The notes: generated by a model from the sequence alone, not told the origin. A stretch of DNA of 64,000 bases from Clostridiales bacterium (GCA_004556395.1 SFHK01000012.1:13742-77741), one strand, 5' to 3'; shown: positions 24,928 through 33,600, counted from the first letter of the stretch. Program-made: numbers and translations.

Positions 24928-25884
24928 ATGAAAAAGCTTTTCGCGCTTCTGATGGCGCTCGTATTTGCATGCACATTTCTGACCGCGGTCTGTGAGACCG
25001 CAGCGCCCCTGCGCATCGTCTGCACCACCTTTCCCCAGTACGACTGGACGCGCCAGCTTCTCGGCGACCGCACGGACGACGTAGAACTGACCCTGCTTCT
25101 TGACAACGGCATCGACCTGCACAACTATCAGCCCACGGCGGACGACATCATCAAAATCGCCCGCAGCGACCTGTTCATTTATGTGGGCGGCGAATCGGAC
25201 GCATGGGTGAACGACCTGCTGGAAACATCCCAGAATTCGCACGTAAAGGCTCTTTCCATGCTGGCCTGCGTCGACGCGAAGGAAGAGGAAGCCGTCGAGG
25301 GCATGCAGGAGGAAGCGCACGAGTGCGGACACGCGCATCACGAAGCCGAGTACGACGAGCACGTCTGGCTCTCCCTGCGAAACGCCGAAACGATCACCCG
25401 CGCCATCGCCGACGCGCTGTGCGAGGCGGATCCCGCGCACGCGGAGACGTACTGCGCCAACGCGGACGCATATATCGCCCAGCTTGCCGATCTGGACGCG
25501 CAGTACGCCGACATGGTGCGGCATGCCGCGCGCACCGCAATTCTGTTCGCTGACCGCTTCCCGTTCCGCTATCTGGCTGACGATTACGGCCTGACCTATT
25601 ACGCCGCGTTCGCGGGCTGCTCGGCGGAAACCGAGGCCAGCTTCAAAACCATCGCCTTCCTCGCAAAGAAGGTCGACGAGCTGAACCTGCCCGCCGTGCT
25701 GGCAATCGAGGGCGGAAATCACGCCATCGCCGAAACGGTCGTCGCCAGCACGCAGGCAAAAGATCAAGTGATTCTGTCCGTGAACTCCCTTCAGTCCATG
25801 ACCGAAGCCGACGTACAGCGCGGCGAAAGCTACCTTAGCGTTATGACCCAGAACCTCGCGATTCTGACGCACGCGCTCAACTAA
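24928..25884 (+). CDS. Zinc/manganese ABC transporter substrate-binding protein (cluster 9, ZnuA/AdcA)
   Basis: 318 residues with an N-terminal hydrophobic signal (residues 1-22). The mature protein has TTFPQYDWTRQLLGD and the first metal ligand His in DLHNYQPTADD. A mobile His/Glu-rich loop (EEAHECGHAHHEAEYDEHVW) precedes the second ligand, as in zinc-specific members. Later ligands are in FADRFPFRYLADDYGL and the ending IEGGNHAIAETVV. The Cys in LTAVC has Val at -1, so the lipobox is not canonical. The His-rich loop points to Zn rather than Mn. ATPase and permease genes follow. Confidence 0.92.
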   Translation: MKKLFALLMALVFACTFLTAVCETAAPLRIVCTTFPQYDWTRQLLGDRTDDVELTLLLDNGIDLHNYQPTADDIIKIARSDLFIYVGGESDAWVNDLLETSQNSHVKALSMLACVDAKEEEAVEGMQEEAHECGHAHHEAEYDEHVWLSLRNAETITRAIADALCEADPAHAETYCANADAYIAQLADLDAQYADMVRHAARTAILFADRFPFRYLADDYGLTYYAAFAGCSAETEASFKTIAFLAKKVDELNLPAVLAIEGGNHAIAETVVASTQAKDQVILSVNSLQSMTEADVQRGESYLSVMTQNLAILTHALN

Positions 25885-25962
25885 TCCGAATTTCTCAAAG
25901 GGCGGCTGTCCGCACGGCTGCCCTCCCTCTCCTTTTAGCCTTTAGCAAAGAAGTGATCACTC

Positions 25963-26676
25963 ATGCAAATCATCTGCAATAACATAGTCCTTGGATATGA
26001 AAATCACATTGTTTCGCAAAACATCTCCTTTTCCGTGGCGCGGGGCGAGTACCTGTGCATCGTCGGCGAAAACGGCGCGGGAAAAAGCACGCTCATGAAA
26101 GCGATTCTGGGGCTGCATCCGCCGGTTTCCGGCCAGCTTTCCTTCGGCGATGGCCTGAAGCAGAACGAAATCGGCTATCTGCCCCAGCAGACCAGCCTTC
26201 AGCGCGATTTCCCGGCTTCGGTTCAGGAGGTTGTGCTCTCCGGCTGCCTGAACCGCTGCGGCCTGCGCCCGTTTTACAACCGCGCGGAGCGCGAGCTTTC
26301 GCGCAGCCGCATGGAACGGCTCGGCGTCCTGCCCCTGCGCAATCGCTGCTATCGCGAGCTGTCCGGCGGCCAGCAGCAGCGCGTACTTCTGGCGCGCGCC
26401 CTGTGCGCCACGCGCCGGCTTCTTCTGCTGGACGAGCCGGTTTCCGGTCTTGATCCCGCCGCGACGGCAGACATGTACGCCATCATTCGCCGGCTGAACC
26501 GCGAGGACGGCATCACCGTCGTGATGATTTCCCACGACATTTCCTCCGCCGTGCGCGAAGCGGATCACATCCTGCATCTTTCCCACCACCCGCTGTTCTT
26601 CGGAACCACGGAGGAATACCTGAAAAGTGACGTAGCGAAGGCGTTTCTGCGCGCGGAGGAGGGAATCACTGCATGA
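25963..26676 (+). CDS. znuC: Zinc ABC transporter ATP-binding protein
   Basis: 237-residue ATPase of the metal ABC importer. Walker A is GENGAGKST, the Q-loop lies in IGYLPQQTSL, the signature is ELSGGQQQRV, Walker B is LLLLDEPVSGLD, and the H-loop is MISHDIS. These are all in order and intact. The sequence FPASVQEVVLSG is typical of the cluster 9 metal transporters. Its stop codon overlaps the permease start (ATGA). Confidence 0.93.
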   Translation: MQIICNNIVLGYENHIVSQNISFSVARGEYLCIVGENGAGKSTLMKAILGLHPPVSGQLSFGDGLKQNEIGYLPQQTSLQRDFPASVQEVVLSGCLNRCGLRPFYNRAERELSRSRMERLGVLPLRNRCYRELSGGQQQRVLLARALCATRRLLLLDEPVSGLDPAATADMYAIIRRLNREDGITVVMISHDISSAVREADHILHLSHHPLFFGTTEEYLKSDVAKAFLRAEEGITA

Positions 26677-27515
26677 ACATCCTGAATACGCTGATCGAAT
26701 ACTTCCGGTTTCCCTTTGTGCGCTACGCGCTGATCGCGGGCGTGCTGATCGCACTGTGCTCGTCCCTGCTGGGCGTGACACTGGTGCTGAAGCGCCTTTC
26801 GTTCATCGGCGACGGTCTGTCGCACGTGGCCTTTGGCGCGATGGCCATTGCCACGGCGCTGAGCGTTTCCAGCGACATGCTGATCGTCATGCCGATCACG
26901 ATTGTATGCGCCATCCTGCTTTTGCGCAGGAACGGCACGAAGAACGTGCGCGGCGACGCGGCGCTGGCCATGCTCTCCGTGGGCGCGCTGGCGCTCGGCT
27001 ATCTGGTGCTCAACGTGTTTTCCAAGTCGGCCAACCTGTCCGCCGACGTATGCTCCACGCTGTTCGGCTCCACCTCCATCCTGACGCTGAAGCGCTACGA
27101 GGTGTGGCTGTGCGTGGGCATGTCCGCGCTGGTCGTGCTGCTGTTCACGCTCTTCTACCACAAAATCTTCGCCGTCACCTTTGACGAATCGTTCGCTTCC
27201 GCCACGGGCACGCCGACCGGCGTGTACGACCTGCTGATCGCGATCGTAACCGCCATCGTCATCGTGCTGTCCATGAATCTGGTCGGCTCGCTGCTCACCT
27301 CGGCGCTGATCGTCTTCCCCACGCTCTCCGCCATGCACGTGTTCAAAAGCTATAAGCGCGTGGTGCTCTGCGCCGCCGCGCTGTCCGTGCTGTGCGCCGT
27401 GTCCGGCATCCTGTTTTCCATTCTCGCGTCCACGCCGGTCGGCGCAACCATTGTTGCCGCGGATCTTCTCGCGTTCCTCATCTTCTCCATCCTTGGACGA
27501 CTGAAAGGAAAATGA
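26673..27515 (+). CDS. znuB: Zinc ABC transporter permease
   Basis: 280 residues with about eight to nine hydrophobic helices of the ABC-3 family. The N-terminal FPFVRYALIAGVLIALCSSLLG and the segment RLSFIGDGLSHVAFG are characteristic, as is MNLVGSLLTSALIVFPTLSA near residue 205-225. It is translationally coupled to the ATPase gene (4-base overlap) and to the lipoprotein gene just downstream. Confidence 0.93.
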   Translation: MNILNTLIEYFRFPFVRYALIAGVLIALCSSLLGVTLVLKRLSFIGDGLSHVAFGAMAIATALSVSSDMLIVMPITIVCAILLLRRNGTKNVRGDAALAMLSVGALALGYLVLNVFSKSANLSADVCSTLFGSTSILTLKRYEVWLCVGMSALVVLLFTLFYHKIFAVTFDESFASATGTPTGVYDLLIAIVTAIVIVLSMNLVGSLLTSALIVFPTLSAMHVFKSYKRVVLCAAALSVLCAVSGILFSILASTPVGATIVAADLLAFLIFSILGRLKGK

Positions 27516-27517
27516 TC

Positions 27518-27952
27518 ATGAAAAAATCTCTTCCGATTTTGCTTTGCATACTCTGCCTGCTCCTGACCGCCTGCGGCTCGACCTCGGATACGCGCGCGGC
27601 GGACGACGCCTCCCTTCCCGAAACCGACCTGACCGCCATGAGCGCCACCGTGGCGTATTCCTACGCGCAGAATCTGGCCAGCGCGCCCGACCAGTTTCTC
27701 GGCCAGCGCTTTCGCATCCGCGGAACCTACGACGAGCAGCTCTGGGACGTGACGGGGCTTACCTACCATTATATCGTCATCACGGACGTAAGCTCCTGCT
27801 GCATGCAAGGCTTGGAATTTGTGCTGACAGACGAAAGCGCCAGCTATCCGCAGGTCGGCGAGGAATTTGAAATCAGCGGCGTTCTGAGCACCTATGTTGA
27901 AAATGGAACGCTCTACGCCCAGATTACCGCCGACCAATACCAGCGTTTTTAA
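27518..27952 (+). CDS. Putative lipoprotein, OB-fold-like, in the zinc operon
   Basis: 144 residues. A short signal peptide ends in LLLTAC, a canonical lipobox, so the protein should be lipid-anchored on the outer face of the membrane. The mature domain (GQRFRIRGTYDEQLWDV, then EEFEISGVLSTYVENGTLYAQI) reads like a small beta-barrel of the OB type. Two adjacent Cys residues (SSCCMQG) could bind metal. I choose ATG 27518, eight bases after AAGGAA; ATG 27512 is also in frame and overlaps the znuB stop. Function is unknown, but its place suggests a zinc accessory. Confidence 0.75.
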   Translation: MKKSLPILLCILCLLLTACGSTSDTRAADDASLPETDLTAMSATVAYSYAQNLASAPDQFLGQRFRIRGTYDEQLWDVTGLTYHYIVITDVSSCCMQGLEFVLTDESASYPQVGEEFEISGVLSTYVENGTLYAQITADQYQRF

Positions 27953-27976
27953 CGCGTTCGTATCCAACGCCGTTAA

Positions 27977-28135
27977 TTCAGCTTCATCGGCTGGTCGCTC
28001 CTGTGCACGCTTACGCTGGGCGTCGGCACCCCGTGGGTCTCTCCCTATCGGAAAATCGCCGAGACCGCGTTCTATCTGGACGTTACGAGCCGCGCGAACG
28101 CCATGCCGCGCCCGGATGGAAGCGCCGAAGCCTGA
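27977..28135 (+). pseudogene. DUF975 membrane protein, C-terminal remnant
   Basis: The frame reads FSFIGWSLLCTLTLGVGTPW followed by VSPYRKIAETAFYLDV, which is the conserved C-terminal end of DUF975 family membrane proteins (FIGW, TLGIG, PY, A-FY). An in-frame stop lies directly upstream (27974-27976) and nothing of the first 180 or so residues expected remains. It is therefore a fragment left by a deletion next to the zinc operon. It ends just before a bidirectional terminator. Confidence 0.7.
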
Positions 28136-28159
28136 ATGAACGATTCCCTGTAAAAACAA

Positions 28160-28189
28160 AGACGGCCGGGATGTTTTTCCCAGCCGTCT
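28160..28189. terminator. Bidirectional terminator between the zinc and lysine transport operons
   Basis: AGACGGCCGGGA (28160-28171) pairs with TCCCAGCCGTCT (28178-28189), one mismatch, with T-rich tails on both strands. Confidence 0.88.
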
Positions 28190-28201
28190 ATTTTCTTATG
28201 C

Positions 28202-28942
28202 TTAGCCTTTGATGAACCGCGCCAGAAACTCGCGCGTTTCCGGCTTCTGCGGATTCCCAAAGATCTGCTCCGGCGTTCCATCCTCGCAGATCACACCCCG
28301 GTTCATATAGACCACGCGGTTGCTCACGTCCCGCGCGAATGCCATCTCGTGCGTAACCACCAGCATCGTCATGCCGTCCTGCGCCAGCAGCCGCATGGCG
28401 TTCAGCACCTCGCCCACCATTTCCGGGTCGAGCGCGCTGGTCGGCTCGTCAAACAGCAGAATTTCGGGCTGCATGGCCAGCGCCCGGGCAATCGCCACGC
28501 GCTGCTTCTGCCCGCCGGAAATCTGCTGCGGACGGGCGTTCGCATACGGCGCCATGCCCACGCGATCCAGATACCGCATGGCCGTTTCCCGCGCCGCTTC
28601 CTTCTTTTTCTTCAGCACGTGAATCTGCCCCACCGTGCAATTTTCCAGCACGGTCATGTTGTTAAACAGGTTGAAGGACTGAAACACCATGCCCACCTTC
28701 GCGCGGTACGCGGCGACGTTTCCGCGGCCGGAGGTCATATCCTCGTTATGATACAGGATGCGCCCGGACGTGGGCAGCTCCAGCAGATTGATGCAGCGCA
28801 GAAGCGTGCTCTTTCCGGAGCCGGACGCGCCGATGATCGACGTTACGTCGCCCGGATGTACGGAAAAATCGATGTCGCGCAGAATTTCCCGCTTGCCGAA
28901 GGACTTGGACAGATGCTCTACCCGCAAAATCGCCTCGCTCAT
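28202..28942 (-). CDS. Amino acid (probably lysine) ABC transporter ATP-binding protein
   Basis: 246-residue ATPase of the polar amino acid family (GlnQ/HisP type). Walker A is GASGSGKST, signature is QISGGQKQRVAIARAL, Walker B is ILLFDEPTSALDPE and the H-loop is VVTHEMAFA. The start ATG overlaps the permease stop (ATGA). With the permease and the binding protein it forms an operon led by a lysine riboswitch, so the substrate is most likely lysine, although the ATPase itself carries no specificity. Confidence 0.93.
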   Translation of the reverse strand: MSEAILRVEHLSKSFGKREILRDIDFSVHPGDVTSIIGASGSGKSTLLRCINLLELPTSGRILYHNEDMTSGRGNVAAYRAKVGMVFQSFNLFNNMTVLENCTVGQIHVLKKKKEAARETAMRYLDRVGMAPYANARPQQISGGQKQRVAIARALAMQPEILLFDEPTSALDPEMVGEVLNAMRLLAQDGMTMLVVTHEMAFARDVSNRVVYMNRGVICEDGTPEQIFGNPQKPETREFLARFIKG

Positions 28943-29799
28943 CGTCTCTCCTCCTCCGTTTCGCACGCATGCTCCCGGTTCTGCTCGTCATAGGGGCTGC
29001 CCTTGTCGGGATAGTTGTAGGTTCCGGCGGTCGAAATCAGCGGGTCGCCCTTCACAAGCTCGTAGCTGCCCTTGCCGTCCATGCGCTTTTCCATCGCGCG
29101 CAGCAAAAGCGAGGCCGTCAGCGTCACCGTGAGGTAGCCCAGCATCTCAATCGCCGCCGACGGGAAATACTTGTACGTCGCGCCGGTAATGGCCTTGTGG
29201 ACGGAGAAGAACTCCGTGAAGCCGATGATGAACATGACCGACGTATCCTTCACGTTGATAATGAAGTTATTGCCGATCTGCGGCATGATGTTGCGCAGCG
29301 CCTGCGGCAGAATCACGCTGGTCATCGTCTGAAAATGGTTCATGCCGATAGCCTTCGCGCCCTCCGCCTGCCCGCGGTCGACAGAAAGAATGCCGCCGCG
29401 CACCGATTCCGCCATATACGCGCCCGTGTTGATCGAGACCACCAGTATCGAAACCACCCACAGGTTGCGAAAGCGCATGGCGTTATTCGTGAAATACGGA
29501 AGGCCGAAGTAGATGAACACCGCCTGCAGCATCATGGGCGTTCCGCGGAACACCTCGATATACACGCGAATGATCGCCCGCAGAATTCCAAGCAGCCCCT
29601 TCTTGACCGCCCGGTCGTTCTTCGCGACGGGAATTGTCTGAAGAATGCCGCATACGAAGCCGATCACGCAGCCCAAGAGCGTACCGATTACGGCCAGCAG
29701 CAGCGTGTTGCCCATGCCCGCGAAATACGTGGACGCGCTTTTGCTCCACAGAGAAGCAATATCGCCAAAGAGCTGAGACAGTCTGTCCATAGCGTACAT
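28939..29799 (-). CDS. Amino acid (probably lysine) ABC transporter permease
   Basis: 286 residues of the HisM/GlnP family. Helices are visible at about 28-50, 90-110, 135-155, and 190-245, and the EAA loop is GQAEGAKAIGMNHFQTM. FRGTPMMLQAVFIYFGLP is characteristic of amino acid permeases. The C-terminus has a hydrophilic extension of about 35 residues that ends in Glu/Arg-rich ETEEERR. Two start codons are possible (29799 or 29790); the second has better spacing to AAGGGA. It lies 24 bases after the binding protein gene. Confidence 0.92.
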   Translation of the reverse strand: MYAMDRLSQLFGDIASLWSKSASTYFAGMGNTLLLAVIGTLLGCVIGFVCGILQTIPVAKNDRAVKKGLLGILRAIIRVYIEVFRGTPMMLQAVFIYFGLPYFTNNAMRFRNLWVVSILVVSINTGAYMAESVRGGILSVDRGQAEGAKAIGMNHFQTMTSVILPQALRNIMPQIGNNFIINVKDTSVMFIIGFTEFFSVHKAITGATYKYFPSAAIEMLGYLTVTLTASLLLRAMEKRMDGKGSYELVKGDPLISTAGTYNYPDKGSPYDEQNREHACETEEERR

Positions 29800-29823
29800 T
29801 CCCTTCCCTCTGTCCGCCGTCCG

Positions 29824-30660
29824 TTATCCGTTGATGGGCTGAATGGCCGTCGCTTCCGCCATCATGGCGTTGAAGTCGTCCACCGTCATTGTGGAAAGCA
29901 CCGCGTCGAGCGCGTCCTTCAGCACGGCGTTGCCCTTCATCACGGAGATGCCGATGTTGATCTCTTCCTCCGAAACCACGAAGTTGTCCTCGCTTCCGGA
30001 GAAGTCCAGCAGAACCATATCGGGATACACGGCCAGCGCGCCCTGCGCCGTGGGAATATCGGTGCAGACGAAGTCCACTGCGCCGGTTTCCAGCGCCATC
30101 AGCATGGCGGGCGCGGACTCGGCGGCGGGCTGAATCTCCGCGTTCGGAATCTGCGGCAGGCACACGCTGTACCAGATCGTTCCCAGCTGAGAGGTGCAAT
30201 AGCCGCTCAGTTCGGAAATGCCCTTCGCCTCCGCCTGCGGCGTGCCCTGCCTGGCAAGGCACACGATGCTGGCATACAGATACGGGCCGGCGAAGTCCAC
30301 CATCTCCGCGCGCGCCGCCGTCATGGACTGACCGGCGATAACCGCGTCCACCACGCCGGACAGCACCGCCGGAACCAGCGAATCCCAGTCCAGACGCACG
30401 ATTTCCAGCTTCCAGCCGTTGGCCTCGCACAGCTTCTTGGCCATCATCACGTCGTAGCCGTTGGCGTATTCATTGCTGCCGGAGATCGGCACCGCGCCGT
30501 TGGAATCATCGCTCTGCGACCAGTTGTACGGCGCGTAGTTGCATTCCATCGCCACCGTCAGAACACCGTCCTCCACGCCGGAGGGTACGCCAGCCTGCGC
30601 GCCGGAGAGCAGCGCGGTCATCATCAGGATTACCAGTGCCATTGCAAGCATTCTTCTCAT
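29824..30660 (-). CDS. Amino acid (probably lysine) ABC transporter substrate-binding protein
   Basis: 278 residues of the SBP_bac_3 family. A Sec signal peptide covers 1-23 (MRRMLAMALVILMMTALLSG, ending AQA), with no lipobox Cys. The mature part has the family signature LTVAMECNYAPYNW, then NGYDVMMAKKLCEANGW, and the ligand-binding VDAVIAGQSMTAARAEMVDFAGPYL. Start ATG 30660 has AAAGGAAAGG upstream. It is the first gene of an operon whose leader holds a lysine riboswitch and terminator, so lysine is the inferred ligand. Confidence 0.92.
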   Translation of the reverse strand: MRRMLAMALVILMMTALLSGAQAGVPSGVEDGVLTVAMECNYAPYNWSQSDDSNGAVPISGSNEYANGYDVMMAKKLCEANGWKLEIVRLDWDSLVPAVLSGVVDAVIAGQSMTAARAEMVDFAGPYLYASIVCLARQGTPQAEAKGISELSGYCTSQLGTIWYSVCLPQIPNAEIQPAAESAPAMLMALETGAVDFVCTDIPTAQGALAVYPDMVLLDFSGSEDNFVVSEEEINIGISVMKGNAVLKDALDAVLSTMTVDDFNAMMAEATAIQPING

Positions 30661-30715
30661 GTTCGTTTCCGCCTTTCCTTTGTTTGTGTCGCCGTTTCCG
30701 GCCGCGTTACAAAAA

Positions 30716-30741
30716 ATGAACCGCTTTGTCAAGCGGTTCAT
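30716..30741 (-). terminator. Intrinsic terminator in the lysine riboswitch leader
   Basis: On the minus strand ATGAACCGCTT pairs perfectly with AAGCGGTTCAT around a 4-base loop (11-bp stem) and is followed by TTTTTTG. It lies 51 bases after the aptamer and 56 before the binding protein start, the right place for a lysine-dependent off switch. Confidence 0.9.
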
Positions 30742-30791
30742 GGAAAATGCGGAAACGTCTGCGAAAAAGCTTCACAAACTCCGTATCAGCC

Positions 30792-30957
30792 CTTGATAGC
30801 GCTTCACAAAAACATGTGACAGTCCGCCGCGTATTTCACGGCGACCCAGCCATCCGGGCTTCAGGCCAAACCCGAACGCTTCGGCGATGCTTCCTTTCCC
30901 TCCGGCAAACGGCCTCGTGACCCGAAAGTACTCTTAAACCTCGCGCCTCTATCCAAG
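30792..30957 (-). promoter_or_regulatory. Lysine riboswitch (L-box) aptamer
   Basis: On the minus strand the 166-base aptamer starts with the P1 strand CTTGGATAG (30949-30957) and continues with AGAGGCGCGAGGTTTAAGAG, the most conserved part of the L-box. Later parts GGGAAAGGAAGCATCGCCGAA, shortened here to its core CATCGCCGAAGC, and GGCTGGGTCGCC also match, and P1 closes with CTATCAAG (30792-30799). Length and order fit the known class. With the downstream terminator it should stop transcription when lysine is plentiful, which identifies the operon as a lysine importer. I folded it by eye. Confidence 0.92.
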
Positions 30958-30974
30958 CGATTCAATTTTGCGTT

Positions 30975-31003
30975 ATCATACCATCCCATTGCGGGAATGT
31001 CAA
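30975..31003 (-). promoter_or_regulatory. Promoter of the lysine transporter operon
   Basis: On the minus strand TTGACA (30998-31003) and TATGAT (30975-30980) are 17 bases apart. The start point would fall about 10 bases before the riboswitch aptamer. The 409-base interval 30661-31069 is thus accounted for by leader, riboswitch and promoter. Confidence 0.9.
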
Positions 31004-31069
31004 GCGGTTTTATTGCATTCCGACGTTAAATCCGTTCGCATTTCCCGCGCCGCGCGGAAAGCCCGGGAT

Positions 31070-31753
31070 TTACTCCCTCTCCTCCCCGCCGTGCACCGGC
31101 TGCGGCAGAGCGTCGGCCTCCTCGAACGCGGCCTCCTGCGGATGATGATCCACCGCGTCCAGCGTAAACGCCGACACCTCGAAGGCGTTGCGCACGATGT
31201 ACTCGCCGTTGTCCATCAGCTTCTGATACTCGCGCGACTGCAAACGCCCGCCGATTCGCAGGTGGTCGCCCACATGGAAGCGCGAAGCGTATTGCGCGTT
31301 TCTTCCCCACGCAATGCAGGGAATGTAGTCCGACTTGCCGAACGCGCGGTTGACCGCCAGCATCATGTCGCAGATTTCGCGGCCGAACGGCGTGGAACGA
31401 TAGACCGGCGGCTTGCACAGCGCGCCGCAAAGCTCCACGCGGTTGAGCGTTTCGTTGTCGTTGGTCGGCGTGACGCTCTGCGCGAACAGCGTAATCATCA
31501 GCCGCCCCGCGCCCTCAATCACCTTGTTGTAGGAGCGCACCTGTCCCGTCATCAGCAGAAGCGAATCCAGCGGCACGCCGGACTCGGCGATCAGCTTGCC
31601 CGGAAGCGTGACCGGCAGACGATCCACCGCGCCGGACAGGCGCTTTACCAGCAGCGTTCCCGTGTAAAACGGCTCGTTCATCACTTCATGAGACAGCTCC
31701 GGCGCGCGTTCCAGTCGCCCGCACGCCGTCATACGGTTGTTGGGATTTTCCAT
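31070..31753 (-). CDS. SSB-like protein with two OB-fold segments
   Basis: 227 residues. The second half (NRVELCGALCKPPVYRSTPFG, split here; then FMLAVNRAF-like DMMLAVNRAFG, YIPCIAWGRNAQYASRF, GDHLRIGGRLQSREY) is a clear single-stranded DNA-binding protein OB-fold. The first half (MTACGRLERAPELSHEVMNE, then LDSLLLMTGQVRSYNKV and GAGRLMITLFAQS) has the same strand pattern and looks like a second, more diverged OB-fold. The acidic C-terminal tail ends GGEERE and lacks the DIPF-type tip of house-keeping SSB. It is probably an accessory SSB of unknown role. ATG 31753 follows GAGGTGA by four bases. Confidence 0.75.
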   Translation of the reverse strand: MENPNNRMTACGRLERAPELSHEVMNEPFYTGTLLVKRLSGAVDRLPVTLPGKLIAESGVPLDSLLLMTGQVRSYNKVIEGAGRLMITLFAQSVTPTNDNETLNRVELCGALCKPPVYRSTPFGREICDMMLAVNRAFGKSDYIPCIAWGRNAQYASRFHVGDHLRIGGRLQSREYQKLMDNGEYIVRNAFEVSAFTLDAVDHHPQEAAFEEADALPQPVHGGEERE

Positions 31754-31865
31754 CGTATCACCTCGTATCCTGATGTTTCCCGTGTTCAGGTACATCATAT
31801 GAAGGTGTCGCCCGCTTTATGCCCTCACGCGTCTCTTACGGTCAATTTTCTTTTCCAATTTTATT

Positions 31866-33458
31866 TCAGACGCGGATCGCCCGGCCGCATTTCGCGTTCG
31901 GCAGAATCCGCCCGTCCTTCAGAAGCGCTTCGCCATTGACGAACACAGCTTCTATGCCGAAGGAACATTCCTGATCCGGCACGGCGTTCTTCAGCGCCGC
32001 TTCGTCAAACACCGTCACGTCGGCATAGCAGCCCTCGCGCAGATACCCGCGGTCGCGGATGCCGAACCGCTCGGCGCTCGCGCCCGTCATGCGGTGAATC
32101 GTATTTGGCATCGTGTCGCCCAGCCCCAGCAGCGAATCCCGCAGGAATTTCGGGAAGCAGTCGTAAATCGCCGGGTTCTGCACGCCGTAATCCTCCACCC
32201 ACGCGTCCGTCATATACAGGCACTTGTCGTTCTTCTCAAATTCGTGAATGATCTCGTCGGTGGTGTACGGCCCCATGTTCACGCGCCCCTGATAATCCGA
32301 CTCGCGGCAGAGCTTCAGATACATCTTCAAATCGCTCATATGGTTTTCCTGCGCCAGCTGATGCACCGTCTTGCCCTCGTATTGCTCATAGCCCGGGCCG
32401 ATGTACGCAACCTCGATGTCATTGAATCCAAAGCCCAGCAGCTTCACCGCCGCGAACACCAGCGCCGCCAGCCGCAGCCGGTTCCACGGCTTTTTCCGCT
32501 CCGCGTCCGACATGCCGCGATACCACGTGGGCAGAATCACCGTGATGACTGAAACGCCCTTCTTTTCGTTGTAAATATCGAACTGCGCCCGCACACCCTC
32601 CGCGCACAGACGGTCGATAATCCGAAGCGCTTCATCCTTGTCGCCGAAGCTGCCGCGGCCGACGAAAATCAGGTGTGAAAATTGCAATTTGAGCTTCGTT
32701 CCCTTCGCGATGCGCGCCAGCTCGTCCATCGCCCGCAGCAGATGCGAGCGCCCCAGAAGCTCGGGATAGGACGTGGAAATTCGAGACTCCGCGCGCGGAT
32801 GCACGGTCAGCGGCTTGTCGTACTTCACGCACAGCTCCGCGACCCTGCGAAGCTCCGCTTCGTCGGCGAACATGCCCGGGCTGTACATCAGTCCCAGCGA
32901 AACGCCCGCCGCGCCCATCTTCAGGTTTTCTTCCAGAATGGCGAGCATTCTTTCCTGTTCCTGCGCCGTCAGCTTCCGGTTTTCCTCCCCGGCCACGCTG
33001 GCGCGCGCGGAACAATGCCCGGCCAGCACGGCGATATTGCACGGAACCTTCCCGTCTACCGCGTCGAAAAACCGCGCTGCGTCGGGATAAACGCCCGTCG
33101 TCTGCCCGCGATAGCCGAACAGCCCGCCGCCCATCCGCTTCACGTTCGGCGTGCCATCCTCAAAGCCAATGGCCGAAAGCCCGCAGTTGCCCGTCACAAA
33201 GGAGGTTATCCCCTGCCGAATAAACGGCTCGAAATACGGCTGCGGATTTTTATGAATGGCGAACCAGTCGTTGTGCGAATGCACGTCGATAAACCCCGGC
33301 GCAACGGACTTTCCCCGCAGATCGTAAACCGCGTCCGCCGCCTCGTCAATCTCCGGCGCAATCCGCGCAATCCGCTCTCCGTCGATCAGAAGATCTCCAA
33401 CCCACGGCTCCGCCCCCGTGCCATCGTAAATCCGCCCGCTTTTCAAAAGCGTTCGCAT
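31866..33458 (-). CDS. N-acyl-D-amino-acid deacylase / D-aminoacylase family amidohydrolase
   Basis: 530 residues of the metal-dependent amidohydrolase superfamily. DVHSHNDW near residues 58-65 carries the HxH metal ligands, GHCSARA and HPRAESRISTSY supply further His, and LQFSHLIFVGRG holds another. The C-terminal part GYLREGCYADVTVFD and the ending IEAVFVNGEALL form the small beta-sandwich typical of these enzymes. The family removes acyl groups from D-amino acids or dipeptides. GGAGGG lies ten bases before the ATG. It stands alone. Confidence 0.88.
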   Translation of the reverse strand: MRTLLKSGRIYDGTGAEPWVGDLLIDGERIARIAPEIDEAADAVYDLRGKSVAPGFIDVHSHNDWFAIHKNPQPYFEPFIRQGITSFVTGNCGLSAIGFEDGTPNVKRMGGGLFGYRGQTTGVYPDAARFFDAVDGKVPCNIAVLAGHCSARASVAGEENRKLTAQEQERMLAILEENLKMGAAGVSLGLMYSPGMFADEAELRRVAELCVKYDKPLTVHPRAESRISTSYPELLGRSHLLRAMDELARIAKGTKLKLQFSHLIFVGRGSFGDKDEALRIIDRLCAEGVRAQFDIYNEKKGVSVITVILPTWYRGMSDAERKKPWNRLRLAALVFAAVKLLGFGFNDIEVAYIGPGYEQYEGKTVHQLAQENHMSDLKMYLKLCRESDYQGRVNMGPYTTDEIIHEFEKNDKCLYMTDAWVEDYGVQNPAIYDCFPKFLRDSLLGLGDTMPNTIHRMTGASAERFGIRDRGYLREGCYADVTVFDEAALKNAVPDQECSFGIEAVFVNGEALLKDGRILPNAKCGRAIRV

Positions 33459-33600
33459 TGCCGCTCATCCCTCCGCTGCATCTTTCCAAATTCTTCCCTC
33501 TGTATTTCAGTATACCATACTCCCGCATATACATCAAGTCATCCATCGCATGATGGCGGCATTCTCCGTAAGCATGGCTCTATAATAAAAGAACAAAAAA

